Origin: Eledone cirrhosa
Taxonomy: Eukaryota; Mollusca; Cephalopoda; Octopoda; Eledonidae
Length of the DNA stretch: 64,000 bases
Direction: 5' to 3'
NCBI GenBank assembly: GCA_964016885.1
Contig: OZ024743.1
Span: 190,199,404 to 190,263,403 of the forward strand
The first letter of the stretch is position 1. The number at the start of each line of letters is the position of its first letter. The position numbers were made by a program, and so were the translations under genes. This document shows, piece by piece, positions 32,983 to 45,640 of the stretch. Below the pieces are notes generated by a model. It saw nothing but the letters and a program-made list of their open reading frames with translations, had not been told where the DNA came from and did no database searches.

Positions 32983-33121
32983 AATATGATTTTATAAATA
33001 TAGTTTCCATTTATTTAATATCGTAAATATACTCCAAATACTTGTTGAGTGCTTTTATATCAGTTATAAATATTTACTCGTTGTAACCCAACAATTTAAA
33101 TAAAACTTTGCATATATATAT

Positions 33122-33272
33122 ATATATATTTATTAAAATAACAGATTAAGGTTTAAGCAAAGCATCGCTGCTTTCACCCTTAACGGGATCTTCTGAAACT
33201 AACAAAGTCAATCTGTAAACGCAGAAGTGGATATTTCAAAAAAACGTTGCAACCGGAGGAAGACAGGAAGAC
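33122..33272 (-). repeat. H12-family repeat, inverted copy
   Basis: Inverse of 29985-30128. Includes the variant hammerhead-like fold at about 33148-33201 (core CAGAAGA). Confidence 0.75.
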
Positions 33273-33299
33273 GATACTTTGGTTCGTGGGAACGTTCCC

Positions 33300-34420
33300 T
33301 GGCAAAGAACGGGAAAAAACGAATATAATACGTCATTAATAGGAGCGGTGAAAAACAATTACATGCAAAGACAGAACCACGTTTATGGTATAAAAGAGGT
33401 CGTAGACTAATGTTCTCTCAGGTGGTTCATAGAGACGTTCTCTGGCAATGAACGAAAAAAAACGAAGATAATACGTCATATGTGGAGCTTGGAGAACAAT
33501 AGCACGCAAAGACAAAACCACGTAAATGGTATAGCAGAAGTCGTAGACTAAAATTCTAACTAGGAGACCGAATGAATCTCCGCTACAGAGTTAAGAACAA
33601 AGTAAATAAATACAATACAGAAGTAATAGAAATAAATAAATACATACGCACAACCAAATACGTACATACACAAGCATACGCAGAACACTTACCATCGGTA
33701 TACAAACCACGCACATATAAATATGTGTGTGTGTGTATGCGTGTATACAAATAAATAAATAATTATATAAACGTATATAAATAAATAAATACGTATATAA
33801 CAAGCGCACACACATACCTACATGTAAATACACGAATGTTCGGAGACGTAAGTCAACCAAAACATGAAGTACACATATACACACACCCTACATATGTACG
33901 AACCGGCATACTCACACAGACGCAAAACTCCCGTATACACATAGCCAAATCATATGTACCAGAATATATAAAATTATACGCCATAAGATAAACAATCAAA
34001 TATACGTACGAGAAGGTATACGTACCTTCACAAAACATACGGGTAAAATATACTTACCTATGCAAATAAGTAATGGTATAAACAAACCATACTTAGCTCC
34101 CACATCAAGACGTAAAATATTCACGTATAAATCATACTATCCGTTAGGGTATAACGTGGGGCAGTAATACAGGAAAGTTTTGTGCAATTTATGTTTACAA
34201 GCCGAAATTGCCTCAGATTTTTTGTTTAAGATGTGGTCTGTGGCGTAGAGTATTTCCAGGGCCTCAGCGGCGCAGAGGTCACATGGTCTTTTATTTCCGT
34301 TATACGAGGACCTCCCAGTGTAACTTATATTTGGTGTGGTTGTCTTTTAGACTCCAGATATAAGCTGAAAGTGACGTCATATTCCTTCTTAGAGGGTAAA
34401 GAAAAGAATGGGTATGCATG
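33300..34420. other. unassigned DNA with short direct repeats
   Basis: GAACGTTCCCTGGCAAAGAA and a relative at 33433 repeat every 145 bp or so (33289-33400, 33430-33550). 33600-34140 is rich in ATAAATA and ACGTA words. No gene. Confidence 0.45.
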
Positions 34421-34426
34421 TAAAGA

Positions 34427-34505
34427 CGTTAGTTTCAGAAGATCCCGTTAAGGGTGAAAGCAGCGATTCTTTGCTTAAACTTTAATCTGTTATTTTAATA
34501 AATAT
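34427..34505 (+). repeat. H12-family repeat, partial copy
   Basis: GTTAGTTTCAGAAGATCCCG to TTATTTTAATAAATA, with the same CAGAAGA core at 34436-34442. Confidence 0.75.
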
Positions 34506-34588
34506 TTGCTCTACGGTTCTTATATATTTGATATATATTTATCCTTATCGAGCCCTCTTTGGATTTTAGTCTTCAAATTTATTATTAT

Positions 34589-34592
<4 letters not shown>

Positions 34593-34640
<48 letters not shown>
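34593..34640. repeat. (AT)n microsatellite
   Basis: TA units. Confidence 0.95.
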
Positions 34641-34830
34641 CATGTGATCTCTATGAATTCATTGCGTGGTTGACGGCTGCGCTATACGTAATTTAAACGT
34701 ATAACTTTTCTTTTCGTTTATTTGTTTTCATAATTTTTTTACTCGATTGCATGTAAACCCCACTGTCCCCGTCTTTGTATTGTAAACTATGTTCGGCCTT
34801 TGTGGCTAATAATAAAGCAATTATTATTAT
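34641..34830 (+). mobile_element. LINE 3' end, another family with (ATT)n tail
   Basis: Ends CCTTTGTGGCTAATAATAAA, then GCAATTATTATTATT, the same tail form as the Tx1-like copies. No coding sequence kept. Confidence 0.5.
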
Positions 34831-34930
34831 TGCCTTTCAACCTTACGGGATCGATAAAATAAAGTACCAGTCGCGCACTGGGGTCGATTTAATCGACTTT
34901 CTCTTAGTCCCAAATTGCTGACCATTATTA
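34831..34930 (+). mobile_element. SINE 3' part, variant subfamily
   Basis: CCTTTCAACCTTACGGGATC, then GATAAAATAAAGTACC, then GGGTCGATTTAATCGACTTT, a form known from squid/octopus SINEs. Ends in ATTATTATT. Confidence 0.65.
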
Positions 34931-34935
34931 TTAGA

Positions 34936-35108
34936 AAGGGTCGGACGCCATGCTCTGCAGCATGGAGTTACGAGCCTTTACGATCTGAGTTCAAATCCTG
35001 CTGAGGTTAACTTTGCCTTTCATCCTTACGAGGTCGATAAAATAAAGTACCAGTATTGCACTGGGATAATTGCTGGCCTTGTGCCAAAAGTAGAAACAAT
35101 TATTAGAA
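34936..35108 (+). mobile_element. tRNA-derived cephalopod SINE, 5'-shortened
   Basis: Starts at GGGTCGGACGCCATGC within the A-box side; ends AAACAATTATTAG. Confidence 0.8.
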
Positions 35109-35574
35109 AGGGTTAAAGACAGACACTTTCCTCTTCGGCGATTCCCTAATTAACTTTTTCAAGTTTCACTTGAAGAGAAAAATCGGAGTGGAGAGGCAAG
35201 TGCTGCCTTCTAGAAAGTTTGTTGAAAGGTGGGTGAATGTAGCGAGAATGGTCCTAGTGAACGGGACCGCTCTGAATATACGCCTGTAGTTTGAGAAATG
35301 GAAAAATTGAGAGAGGGCGCTTGCTCTGGTGGTCAGGGTGGCCGTGGACTTTTGTGTGGTTTTCGCCACGAGTAACCCTCGGATGCCCACCCCCTATTGG
35401 GGAATTTTTCATTGTTTCAATTTTCATTGTTTTCACTGTTTCTGTTTTTTTTTTCTTTTCTTATATAAATAATAAAAATCTTTACACGCACGAAACCCAC
35501 ATCGTACCGTCCTGTACCGTCCTGTGCCGTCTCTAATGTTTTTCTTGATGTCAGCCCATGTCGCTAATAAAGAA
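35109..35574 (+). mobile_element. Tx1-like LINE 3' end
   Basis: Matches 45596-46030 of the decayed copy (end of ORF2 plus 3' UTR). Followed by ATTATTGTTATTATTATT. Confidence 0.8.
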
Positions 35575-35596
35575 ATCATTATTGTTATTATTATTA

Positions 35597-35925
35597 GATG
35601 GGTGAGAGAAGCAAGAATGCCCCGAGTGAATGAGCCTACTCTGAGTATGTGTCCGTAAATTAAAGTTGGAAAACTGGGAGAGGACACTTGCCCTGGTGGT
35701 CAGGGTCACTGTGGCTTTTAATGGGCTTTCTCCACAAATGTCCCTCGGAAGTCTCCCCCCTATTGGGGAATTTTTCATTGTTATTTTTTTGTTACATCCT
35801 CTGTTTTTGTTTTTTTACACGCAGAAATGCCCATTTGTAACGTCCTGTATTGTCCTGTACTGTCCTTAATATCTACTTTATGTAAACCCTTGTGGTTAAT
35901 AAAAAAAATCATAATAATAATAATA
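35597..35925 (+). mobile_element. Tx1-like LINE 3' UTR
   Basis: Matches 41335-41660 (GGTGAGAGAAGCAAGAATG to CCCTTGTGGTTAATAAA). Joined to its neighbours through ATT repeats. Confidence 0.8.
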
Positions 35926-36599
35926 ATTATTATTATTGGCGACCTACGTAGTAAATCGTATCGTCGTGAGCTCCACAAGGGTTTGTTATTTTCAGTTGTT
36001 CAAAATTGCCATTCATGGAAAATTTTATTGTTAACTGAATATAAGTGCACATACATTGTTAGCTGAAAAGGACACCCAAAAAGATTGGGGCCTCGAGCCC
36101 AAAATTTAAACTTTTATAATTATCAAACAAAAATTTTTCTTTGAAACATCAAGGCTAACTCAGAGTCACTCCTTTCTCACAAACTAACACCTCACACCGA
36201 CACCACCATTGTAAATATTACTACGTTTGCCAACACTAAAAAAATATAAGCAGTAGCAATATTTTAAATTTGTCTCATGCAGACATTCATTTCCCACCAT
36301 TACTAATGACTGCAGGCGTTAAAGCCGCCACCACCACCACCGCGACAACCCCACCCCCACCACCACCGCGACAACAGAAACAAAAGGAAAAATAAATTAA
36401 CTCGTGATATCGAAATGAATTCAACCAAAATGAACTCTTCCACACCGAACACCACTGACGCCACCACCACCACAACTGAAACTAAAATTAATAACAAAAA
36501 TAACGATATCAATAACAGCAACAATGACATAAAAAACCCCTGAGTTTGCCAGAGTAGCAAAACAGTGCAAAGCATTTACGGTAACTCAGGAGGAATTAG

Positions 36600-37999
36600 A
36601 AAATGCCGAAAAAATGGTAAAGAAAGATGGGTACAGGGTCAGCCTCATACCCCCCCCCCCCACCTAATAAAATGAAGGATCGGCGCCTATGCACCGTGTC
36701 TTATCGAACAATTAATATAAAATCGCGCCGAGTGGAACGGGCATGCGAATCCCAAATCCAAAAAGCTTTGGGACATGTGTTGACCAAAAAAACCCCACAT
36801 CAGACGTGGACAGAAGTATGGAACCGTGGACGTGTTCTTTGAAACATCACACTCTTCCCAAGCTATTGTGGCCAGAGACTCGTAAAGATCAGGGTCACCC
36901 ACGTTCCACGGGCCATCGAAATTCCCTGGCTAATAGCTGCCGTCCTCGCCGGCATCGAAGCCAATACCAAGATAATCGAAATAGTGAAAGAAAAGCAGGA
37001 GAAATGGTCCGGATCTGGGATGGAGCTCCTGATCCAAGCGGACCAAAAAAGCATTGAGGAGATCCCAGAGGTAATAGACCTCACTGACGGCAGCCACCTC
37101 ACCGTAATTGTCGAGGGCAGAAGGCCTAGGTGTGTCGTTTGTGGTGAAGGAACCCACCTAAGGGCTTTCTGCCCTCAGGCTAAAAGGTTGAGGCCACCTC
37201 TCCTACCCACCCCAGTGACTCAACCATCAACACCACCAGCACCAGAGATGGCAGCAACAACTGTAGCAGCAACAACAGAAGCAACTGTAACAGCAACAAC
37301 CCCAACAACAGTAGCAAAACCAACACCACCACCACACAACGCGCCAGAACTAGCACCAGCGCCTACACCATCCACCACGCCACAACCAAAACTAACGTCT
37401 GTGGAGGATTTTCCACTCCCCGGCCTATCAAAACTGGAGACAGATTGTGAGGAGTGGAAACGGTATCAGGTAAAAAGAAAAAAAGAAATCAAAAAAGAAA
37501 AAATTCCCCTCCTTCCCCTTACAAAAACAAAATACGGAGGGAAACAAATAAATTATCAAACAAAAAAGTTAGGACAGATATGCCACCATCCACACCAGCA
37601 TCACCAACCCCATCACCACAAACACCAACACCATCACCATCATTAACCCCAACACCACCATCACCAACACCACAAAAGTCACCAAAGAGCGTAACAGAAA
37701 CAAACCCACAACAAACGCAAACAAAACAAAACAACCAAAACGATACACACTACACAGCATTAAATTTGAACAACAAGCAATTATTACACTACATCCAACA
37801 CAACACCAGCATCACAGAAAAAGACTACACAACAACCCAAAAGTTCACACCACCTTCACACATACAAATCACTCGCAGCACACAGAAAACGTACATGACA
37901 CTAAAACAAAAATTCCCCAAAGACATCGGAGACTTCCGACAAGCACTCTCCAGGAGGATTTATAAGGATATCCTTCCTGAGGAGTCCACAAGCAGTTAA
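36600..37999 (+). pseudogene. LINE ORF1 (gag-like) with CCHC knuckle
   Basis: Pieces in three frames: 36627-36842 (MGTGSASYPPPPP start), 36984-37646 (MELLIQADQKSIEEIPEVID, then the knuckle CVVCGEGTHLRAFC at 37131-37172, spacing CX2CX4HX4C, then a Pro/Thr/Ala-rich tail), and 37454-37999 (Pro/Ser/Thr-rich, ending DFRQALSRRIYKDILPEEST). The product would bind element RNA. At least two frameshifts separate the pieces; the tail is low-complexity CCA/ACA repeats, a likely place for slippage. Confidence 0.75.
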
Positions 38000-38075
38000 A
38001 AGGATGGAGAAACCGTCCTTCCTCTACGAGAAGTAAGGTAAGTGGTCTTTCCCATCTTTTCCACTCCATTTCAAC

Positions 38076-39220
38076 ATGAACTCACTCAGAATAGGCAGCA
38101 TAAATGCGCGTGGCTTGGGGTTGTCATGGAAGCAGGGCCACCTGCTCAACGACCTCAGGTCACTAAACATAGATGTAGTGGCCATCAGCGACACCAGAAT
38201 CTCCGAAGCACGTGCCTTCGCACCGATCTTCGGCGGCTATTGTGTGTATGCATCTCCCAGCCGTCCGGAATCGGGGGGAGGAGTTGCTGTGCTTTTTCGG
38301 AGAGGTTTGGATCTCGCCATACGGGACATCTTCCTGGACCCAGAAAGTAAGTTGGTGGTGCTGGACGTGACCAGCGGAGACGGGCAAGCTTTCAGGTTAG
38401 TGACCGTCTATGGCCCGACAGGAGCATGGCGGCCTGATTTCTTCCGGCATCTAGAGACCTTTCTTGGAACGTCCCGCTCTTTAGCGTTAGTGGCCGACTG
38501 GAACGGGATCTTAGATGCACGCTGGGACTGTGTGGGATTAGTGGATAGGGGAGGAGGGTGCAAGAGTCTCACCAACCTGCTCAGGCGCATTGAACTGTCT
38601 GACAAGTACCGATTGGATTTCCCGAATGTGCCAATGTGGACTTGGACAAATCGCATAGGGTCATCCAGATCATATCTAGATAGAGTATTTTGTAGGGAAA
38701 TAGGTCTAGCATAGGCTGTCCACAATTGAAGATAGTCAGCTACACGGACCACAAATTCGTGATCTGTGCGCGCGACATAGACAGCCTTTACAGACGAGGA
38801 CCCGGCTACTGGAAGCTAAACGCGTCCTTGCCAGCGCGCAAGGCCTACAGAGACCGGATTAGCGAACTAGTTAAGCGGGCGTTGACGTGGGCCATCGTCA
38901 ACAACAAGTGGTGGTTTGCTCTGAAAAGAGCAATTAGAATAGAATCCATTATGTTTAGTAAGGCTTTAGCAATAGAGAAAAATAGAGCAGAGGGAGAATT
39001 AGTTAGAAAATTAGACGAGGCGCTTAGCAAAGGCATCGCGACCGACGTACTTCCGGCGAAATTGGCCCTTGACCAATTCTTCAATGCAAAGCACGAAGGT
39101 TGCGTTGTCAGAGCTAGAGGGCGTGCTCTCAGACACGAGGGCGCATGCTACGCGATCCCGGGCAAATGTGTAAAGCTTTTCAGCGACACTTCGCACAGCT
39201 GTTCGGGGGCAGGACTTTAG
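38076..39220 (+). pseudogene. LINE ORF2 N-terminal part: APE-type endonuclease
   Basis: Frame 38076-38714 begins MNSLRIGSINARGLGLSWKQ and shows VVAISDTRISEARAF (catalytic Glu block, here Asp-Thr), ALVADWNGILDARWD (usually GDFN/GDWN), MWTWTNRIGSSRSYLDRVF. A stop occurs at 38712. YTDHKFVI (the SDH block) follows at 38745 in the next frame, which continues to 39220 with the connector to the RT. Overall this is the endonuclease/exonuclease/phosphatase fold of APE LINEs. Altered catalytic residues and the stop suggest it is dead. Confidence 0.8.
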
Positions 39221-39570
39221 TGTCTACCTCGAAGGACTGCCGCGGCTCTCGGCCACTGAGGCGGAGTGTTGCGAAAAGCCGATAACAGCCGCTGAAGTAC
39301 GGGAGGCAATGACTGGCTGCACAAGGGGTAAATCGCCTGGTTTGGATGGTCTGCCCTATCAACTTTACGTACAGATGCCAGACTTGTTCGGAGGCCTCTT
39401 AGCGGACGTCTACAACAGGCAACAGAATGGGAGAATTCCCAGCTCTGTGAGCTGAGGAAGGGGGATAATATAGGATAATGGGATAATATAGGATCATAAA
39501 GGATCCGAAGAAGGGGGATAATATAGATAATTTCAGGCCTATAACTCTGCTAAACACAGAGTTCAAGATT
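39221..39570 (+). pseudogene. degraded junction of LINE ORF2
   Basis: The connector can be read in pieces (REAMTGCTRGKSPGLDGLPY near 39305 with small changes). At 39464-39530 the segment that in the next copy encodes ALLRKDPNTGDVIDNFRP is replaced by three to four copies of GGGATAATATAGGAT, a local slippage expansion. Confidence 0.65.
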
Positions 39571-41262
39571 TTGGCCAAGGCGCTAGCAAAGAGGTTGGCG
39601 CTTGTCGTTGGTGGTCTGGTGGGAGAGGCGCAGTCATGCGCCATTCCCGACAGATCCATCCACGACAACCTCCACCTCATGCGATACATCGTTGAGAGGG
39701 TAGCTAGGGAACCTGGCACGGGTGGGTACTTGATCAATTTAGATCAGTCGAAAGCATTCGATAGGGTCGACCATCGTTACCTAGCAGCAGTCCTGAGGCC
39801 GGGTGGATTTGGGCCCGTCTTCAGAGCCAGGATCGCTGCCATACACAGCGACATCTGCTCTGTGGTGAGAGTGAACGGTCACCTTTCGGAACCGTTCAAC
39901 ATCATGCGCTCGCTCCGCCAAGGATGTCCCCTCTCGTCCCTCTTGTACGTATTGACTCTCGAGCCATTACTGCACAAACTGGAGACGTTGAGGGGCGTCC
40001 CGTGCGAACTAGGATGCGGAAGATCCGTGTCAGCATATGCCGACGATGTCACCGTAGTGGTGTCGAACGCCAAACACATCGAGGCGATCGGCACTACACT
40101 AAGAGAATACGAAGCGGCGACAGGAGCAATGATCAATCAGGAAAAGTCAGTGGGCCTGCAGCTCGGCACCTGGAGGAGCAGGTCCATACCGTCCAACAGC
40201 GTCGTGGGACGCTGGACGGACGGACCGGTTAAATTGCTAGGGGTCTGGTTCGGTCCGGACCTCCAGACGGACAAAATCTGGGACGAGGTGACGAGCAGAG
40301 TGGCTTCTCTCACCCAGAAATGGGCCGAGAGGAAGCTATCCCTGAAAGGTCGAGCGGAGGTGGCTAACGCGTACATCGCGTCTGTCATCTGCTACCGCCT
40401 GACCGTCGTACCTTGTCCTAAGCCCCGCCTGACTGCGCTGGAGCGTTTATTCTTTTGCTTTTTGTGGAAGGGACGCGCTCCGATGGTCAGGCGTTCCATC
40501 TGCTGTCAACACTCGCTACGTGGAGGGCTGGGCATGCCGTGGCTGATGATGCGCAGACACACGCTCAGGCTACGACATCTCCACCTCTTCCTCGACGGTG
40601 ATCAGGTGTGGTCGCCGTTTGCTAGATACGTATTTCCCCAGCTCGTTTCCTTTACGGAGCTGCAGTCCTGGGTCAAGCGAAGACCGAGAGGGAGCGCCTG
40701 GAGACTGGAATGTCTTCAGGCGCTCACAGCCCTCGGCCAATCCGGCAATGTGATCGGTGGAAACTCCACCTCAGCGTTCTATAGAGGATTAGTGGAGGGG
40801 AAGAGCGACGACGTACTTGGGGAAACTCTAGGCGTCGACGAAAATCAACTAGCCAATCTCTTCGGAAGAACTTTCGGGCCGGGACCTATGGACAACTTCC
40901 AGAAATCTCTGGCCTGGCAGTGCTACCGAGGAGCCTTGCCAGTTCGGGATAAACTCTACAGGCATGGAGGTGCCGTCAGCCGGGCATGTCCGAGATGCGC
41001 GCAGGGCAACGAAACCGTCCTGCACGCACTCGTCCATTGTCCGAAAATTGCTGACTTGTGGGTTTATGTCGAACACCTGCTGTCGTGTGTAGGACGGATC
41101 CGGCTATCATCTGAGTCCATCGTGAGGATTTCCCCGCCATCTTCCTTTAGCCGGGAAGGGCAGGTAGTTTTTATCTGTCTGGTGGCCATGGCGAAAGTGA
41201 TAGTATGGTGTACACGTTTGAAAGGGCTGAAGACGAGCACTTACCTCTCGGTGATGCCCTGA
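39571..41262 (+). pseudogene. LINE ORF2 reverse transcriptase and C-terminal Cys domain
   Basis: Open for 563 residues: AKRLALVVGGLVGEAQSCAI, DRSIHDNLHLMRYIVERVA, LINLDQSKAFDRVDHRYL, LRQGCPLSSLLYVLTLEPL, then AYADDVTVVV with the catalytic YADD near residue 155. Thumb and C-terminal region follow, with CPRCAQGNETVLHALVHCP as a zinc-binding motif near residue 475. The RVDHRYL and QGCPLS form places it with L1/Tx1-type elements by eye. This portion is intact, but its upstream parts are not in frame. Confidence 0.85.
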
Positions 41263-41662
41263 TTGACTTTTTCAAATTTCATTTGAAAGGAAAATCAGAG
41301 TAGAGAGGGAAGTGCTCTCTTCCCAGCATTTTGTTGAAAGATTGGTGAGAGAAGCAAGAATGGCCCGAGTGAATGGGCCTACTCTGAGTATATATATGTA
41401 AATTAAAGGTGGAAAACTGGGAGAGGGCACTTGCCTTGGTGGTCAGGGTCATTGTGGCTTTTTACTGGGCTTTCTCCACAAATGTCCCTCCGAAGTCTCC
41501 CCCCTATTGGGGAATTTTTCATTGTTATTTTCATTGTTATTTTTGTTACATCCTCTGTTTTTGTTTTTTTTACACGCAGAAATGCCCATTTGTACCGTCC
41601 TGCATTGTCCTGCACTGTCCTTAATGTCTACTTTATGTAAACCCTTGTGGTTAATAAAGAAA

Positions 41663-41664
<2 letters not shown>

Positions 41665-41719
<55 letters not shown>
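41665..41719. repeat. (ATT)n joining two LINEs
   Basis: About 18 ATT units between the tail of one copy and the ORF1 of the next. Confidence 0.95.
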
Positions 41720-41720
<1 letters not shown>

Positions 41721-42300
41721 CGGGTGGAGAGAGCCACCGAGGCTCAAATCCAAAAGGCCTTGTGGTGCGGCAGTAGTGGCGGCAACACTAACAGTCGCAG
41801 TAGCCACACCGGCGGCAACATCCCCGGAACGGGCTACACTACCACCAGCAATAGCAGTGGAGCTCATACCCCTCCCAGACGCCACGGAATCCGACATGGA
41901 GTATGAGGCGGGAGGGAAGTGGCAAACGATCTGCCACAAAAAACAAAAGAGGAAAAAACCCTTAGCTTCACTCTCCAAAAGTGAAGGCAGACAAAGAGGG
42001 GTAAAGGCCCACCACAAGCATCACCACCAACGACAACCACACCACCAACAGTATCACCAAAAACACCAACAACGCAAACACAACAAAACACACACACGCA
42101 ACAGCAACAACAAGAAAACAGCAACAAAATCCCCCCTCCCCCCCAAAAGTATACAGCCATAAAAATGGCAGATAAAGAACTCATACAACATATAGAGCAG
42201 CACACAGACATCACAGAAAAAAACTACTACACCCCACCAACACCAAGAACTCTTCCAACAAACATAAGCATCATTGAAATCAAAATAGCATAGTACACAC
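41720..42300 (+). pseudogene. LINE ORF1 remnant without zinc knuckle
   Basis: Reads RVERATEAQIQKAL in one frame, then in another PLPDATESDMEYEAGGKWQT and a His/Gln/Lys-rich low-complexity tail. The internal deletion removes the CCHC segment present in the first copy. Confidence 0.65.
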
Positions 42301-42477
42301 TTTTAAAACAAAATTCTCCAACGCAGTTGGACACTTCAGAGGGTCGGTTACCAAGAGGATATACACTGACATCCTCTTGGAAACACCCATGACCAGCCAA
42401 AGGGACGGTTCTACTGTCCCTTCACCACACGATCAAGGTAAGTGACCCTTTCTCACTTGCCCCGTTTCTCATCCAAC

Positions 42478-45400
42478 ATGGCCGTACTTAGAATAGGCAG
42501 TATAAATGTACGTGGCCTGGGGTCATCTTGGATGCAGCGTCACCTGCTCAATGATCTCAGGTCACTAAACATAGATGTGGTGACTATCAGCGAGACCAGA
42601 ATCTCCGAAGCACGAGCCTTCGCACCGATCTTCGGTGGCTACGATGTATACACATCTCCCAGCCGTCCAGGATCGGGGGGAGGGGGGCAGTGCTTTTTCG
42701 AAGAGGCTTGGATCTCGCCATACGGGCCATCTTCCTGGACCCAGAAGGTAAGTCGGTGGTTCTGGACCTGACCGGCAGCGAAGGCAATGCTTTCAGGCTA
42801 GTGGCTGTCTATGCCCCAACTGGGGTAGGACGGCTAGATTTCTTCAGACGTCTAGAAACCTTTCTTGGAACGTCCCGCTCTTTAGTGTTAGTGGGCGACT
42901 GGAACGGTATCTTAGATGCACGCTGGGATTATGTGGGGCTAGTAGACAGGGCAGGAGGGTGTAAAAGCCTCAACAACCTGCTCAGACGTTTTGAACTGTC
43001 TGAGAGGAATAGACTGAATTATCCGAATGTACCAATGTGGACATGGGCAAACCGCATCGGGTAATCCAGATTATATTTAGATAGGGTATTCTGTAGGGAA
43101 ACAGATAAGGCTAGTGTAGGTTGTCCACAATTTAAAGTAGTCGACTACGTGGACCACAAATTTGTGATCTGTGAAGTTGACTTAGATAGACTCCATAGGG
43201 AAGGGCTCATCTACCGGAAGTTGAACGCGTCGTTCCCGACGCGCAAAGCTTACAGAGACCGGATTAGCGAATTAGTTAAGCGTGCGTTGACGGGTCCGAT
43301 CGTCAACAGCAGGTGGTGGTTTACCCTGGAAAGGGCTATTAGAGTAGAATCGATTAGGTTTACGAAAGGAGTAGTGATAGAGGAAAATAAAGTAGAGGGA
43401 GAGTTAGTTAGAAATATAGAAGAGGCGTTTAGGACAGGAATCGCAACCGACGTGGTTGCGGCGAGATTGGCACTCGACCAATTCTTCAACGCAAAGCATG
43501 AATGCTGCGTTGTTAGAGCTAGAGCGCGTGCTCTAAGACACGAGGGGACGAACGCCGTTCAATGGGCCCGGGTGGTGGAGACGCGACGTGGCAACAATCC
43601 ACAATTCGGTCTTTGCCTGGTCAAAACGGGCGTATCTTGCTCGAACCCGAGCGGCCTTTCAACAGCACTTTGCTCGATTGTTCGGGAGCGGCGAGCCGGA
43701 TCGGAGTATGGACTTCGGTGCATACCTCAACGGAGTGCCGCGGCTCTCCACGACCGCAGCGCAGTGCTACGAAAGGCCGATAACAGCCAATGAAATACGG
43801 GAAGCAATGTCTGACTGCACGAGGTGTAAATCGCCAGGTTTGGATGATCTACCCTACGAGCTTTATGCATTTATGCCAGACTTGTTCGGCGACCTCTTGG
43901 CAGATGTCTACTGAAACTGGCAGCAGAACGGGAGCATTCCCAGTCTTTTGAGCCGAGGAGCGGTGGCGCTGCTGAGAAAAGACCCGAACACGGGGGACGT
44001 TATAGACAACTTCAGGCCCATAACTCTGCTAAACGTAGAGTTTAAAATTTTGGCCAAGGTGTTAGCAAATAGATTGGCGCGTGTCGTCGGTGATCTTGTG
44101 GGAGAGGCGCAGACATGTGTCATTCCGGACAGATCAATCCATGACAACCTCCATATCATGCGATACATCATAGAGAGGGTGGTTAAGGAACCTGCCACGG
44201 TAGGGCTCTGATCAACTTGGATCAATCTAAAGCATTTGATAGGGTCGACCATCGGTACTTGGCTGGATCGCTGCGATCCACAGCGACATCTGCTCGATTG
44301 TGAGGGTGAATTGTCACCTGTCGCAGCCTTTCAGCATCATGCGTTCGGTCCACCAGGGTTGCCCTGTCTCGTTCTTCTTGAGACGATGAGGGGGATCCCA
44401 CGTGAACTGGAATGCGGTAGATCCTTGTCAGCTTACGCCGACGACGTCACCGTGGTGGTGTCGAGCACCAAACACGTCCAGATGCTCTCAAGGAATACGA
44501 ACTGGTGACAGGAGCAATGATAAACCAGGATATGTGGGTGGGCTTGCAACTCGGCACCTGGAGAGGCAAGTCCATGCAGTGCGATAGCGTCGTGGGGCGC
44601 TGGACGGAAGGACCGGTTAAATTTCTCGGGGTCTGGTTCCGTCCGGACCTACAGATGGAGAAAGACTGGACCGAGATGACGACCCAGAAATGGGCCGAGA
44701 GGAGGCTGTCTCTGAAAGGTCGGGTGGAGGTGGCGATTGCGTACATGGCGTCCGTCATCTGCTACCGCCTGATCGTCGTACCTTGCCCTCGCCCAACACT
44801 GACCAAAATGGAGCTCCTTCTCTTCCGCTTTTTGTGGAAGGGATGTGCTACCATGGTCAGATGATCCATTTGCTGTCACCACGCGTTGCGTGGAGGACTA
44901 GGCATGCCATGGCTGATGATGCGCAAACATGCGCCAAGGCTGCGAAATCCCTGGTGCTTCCTTGACGGTGAACAGGTGTGGTCGCCATTTGCCAGACGCG
45001 CTTTTCCCCCAGCTCGTCTCCTTGACGGAGCTGCAGTCCTGGATCAGGAAAAGACCGAGGGATAGCGCTTGGAAGCTGAAATGTCTCCGAGCGCTCACCG
45101 CCCTCTACCAGCTGGACACTAGTATCGGTGGTATATCCACCTCGGCGTTCTATAGAGGGCTTGTGGAAGGAAAGAGCGACGACATTCTCGGGGAGACCCT
45201 GGGCGTCGAAGACGATCAGCTGTTTACTCTCTTCAAGAGAACTTTCAGACCGGGGCCTATGGACAACTTCCAGAAATCCCTGGCCTGGCAGTCCTACCGG
45301 TGAGCGTTGGCGGTTCGGGATAAGCTCTACAGGCACGGAGGTGCTGTCAGCCGAGCCTGTCCGAGATGCGCACAGGACGACGAAAACGTGCTGCACGCAC

Positions 45401-45640
45401 TCGTTCAGTGCCCGAGGATTGCTGACTTGTGGAGCTATGTCTAACAACTGCTGTCGCGTGTAGGACGGATCCGGTTATAGACTGAGTCCATTGTGCAGAC
45501 AGCCCCGCCATCGTCCTTTAAAGAGGAGGAAGGGCAGGTAGTTTTCATCTGCCTGGTGGCAATGGCGAAAGAGATTGTGTGGTGGACAAGGTTGAAAGGG
45601 TTGAAGACGGACACTTTCCTTTTCGGCCATTCCCTGATTA
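42478..45640 (+). pseudogene. LINE ORF2, many frameshifts
   Basis: Endonuclease pieces: MAVLRIGSINVRGLGSSWMQ (42478), ISETRISEARAFAPIFGGYD (here the catalytic Glu is kept), then after a shift in a G run LVLVGDWNGILDARWDYVGL (GDWN kept), MWTWANRIG, DHKFVICEVDLDR. RT pieces: DNFRPITLLNVEFKILAKVL (44010), CVIPDRSIHDNLHIMRYIIE, FDRVDHRYL-like at 44240, AYADDVTVVVSS (44430), then thumb and CPRCAQDDENVLHALVQCPR near 45360. It is older than the first copy by number of lesions, but its endonuclease residues are closer to functional family members. Confidence 0.8.

Larger units (their letters stand above)
32710..33030. repeat. inverted repeat of PLE terminal sequence (H2 family)
   Basis: 32710-32850 and 32895-33030 are nearly perfect inverted copies around a 45-bp centre; each holds a ribozyme pointing outward. 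Confidence 0.9.
35938..41664 (+). mobile_element. Tx1/L1-like LINE, near full length
   Basis: The 5' end GGCGACCTACGTAG follows an AAT/ATT repeat. 5' UTR to about 36600, ORF1 36600-37999, ORF2 38076-41262, 3' UTR to 41664, (ATT)n tail. Both ORFs are frameshifted, so the copy is not autonomous now. It is the reference for the other copies in the window. Confidence 0.85.
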
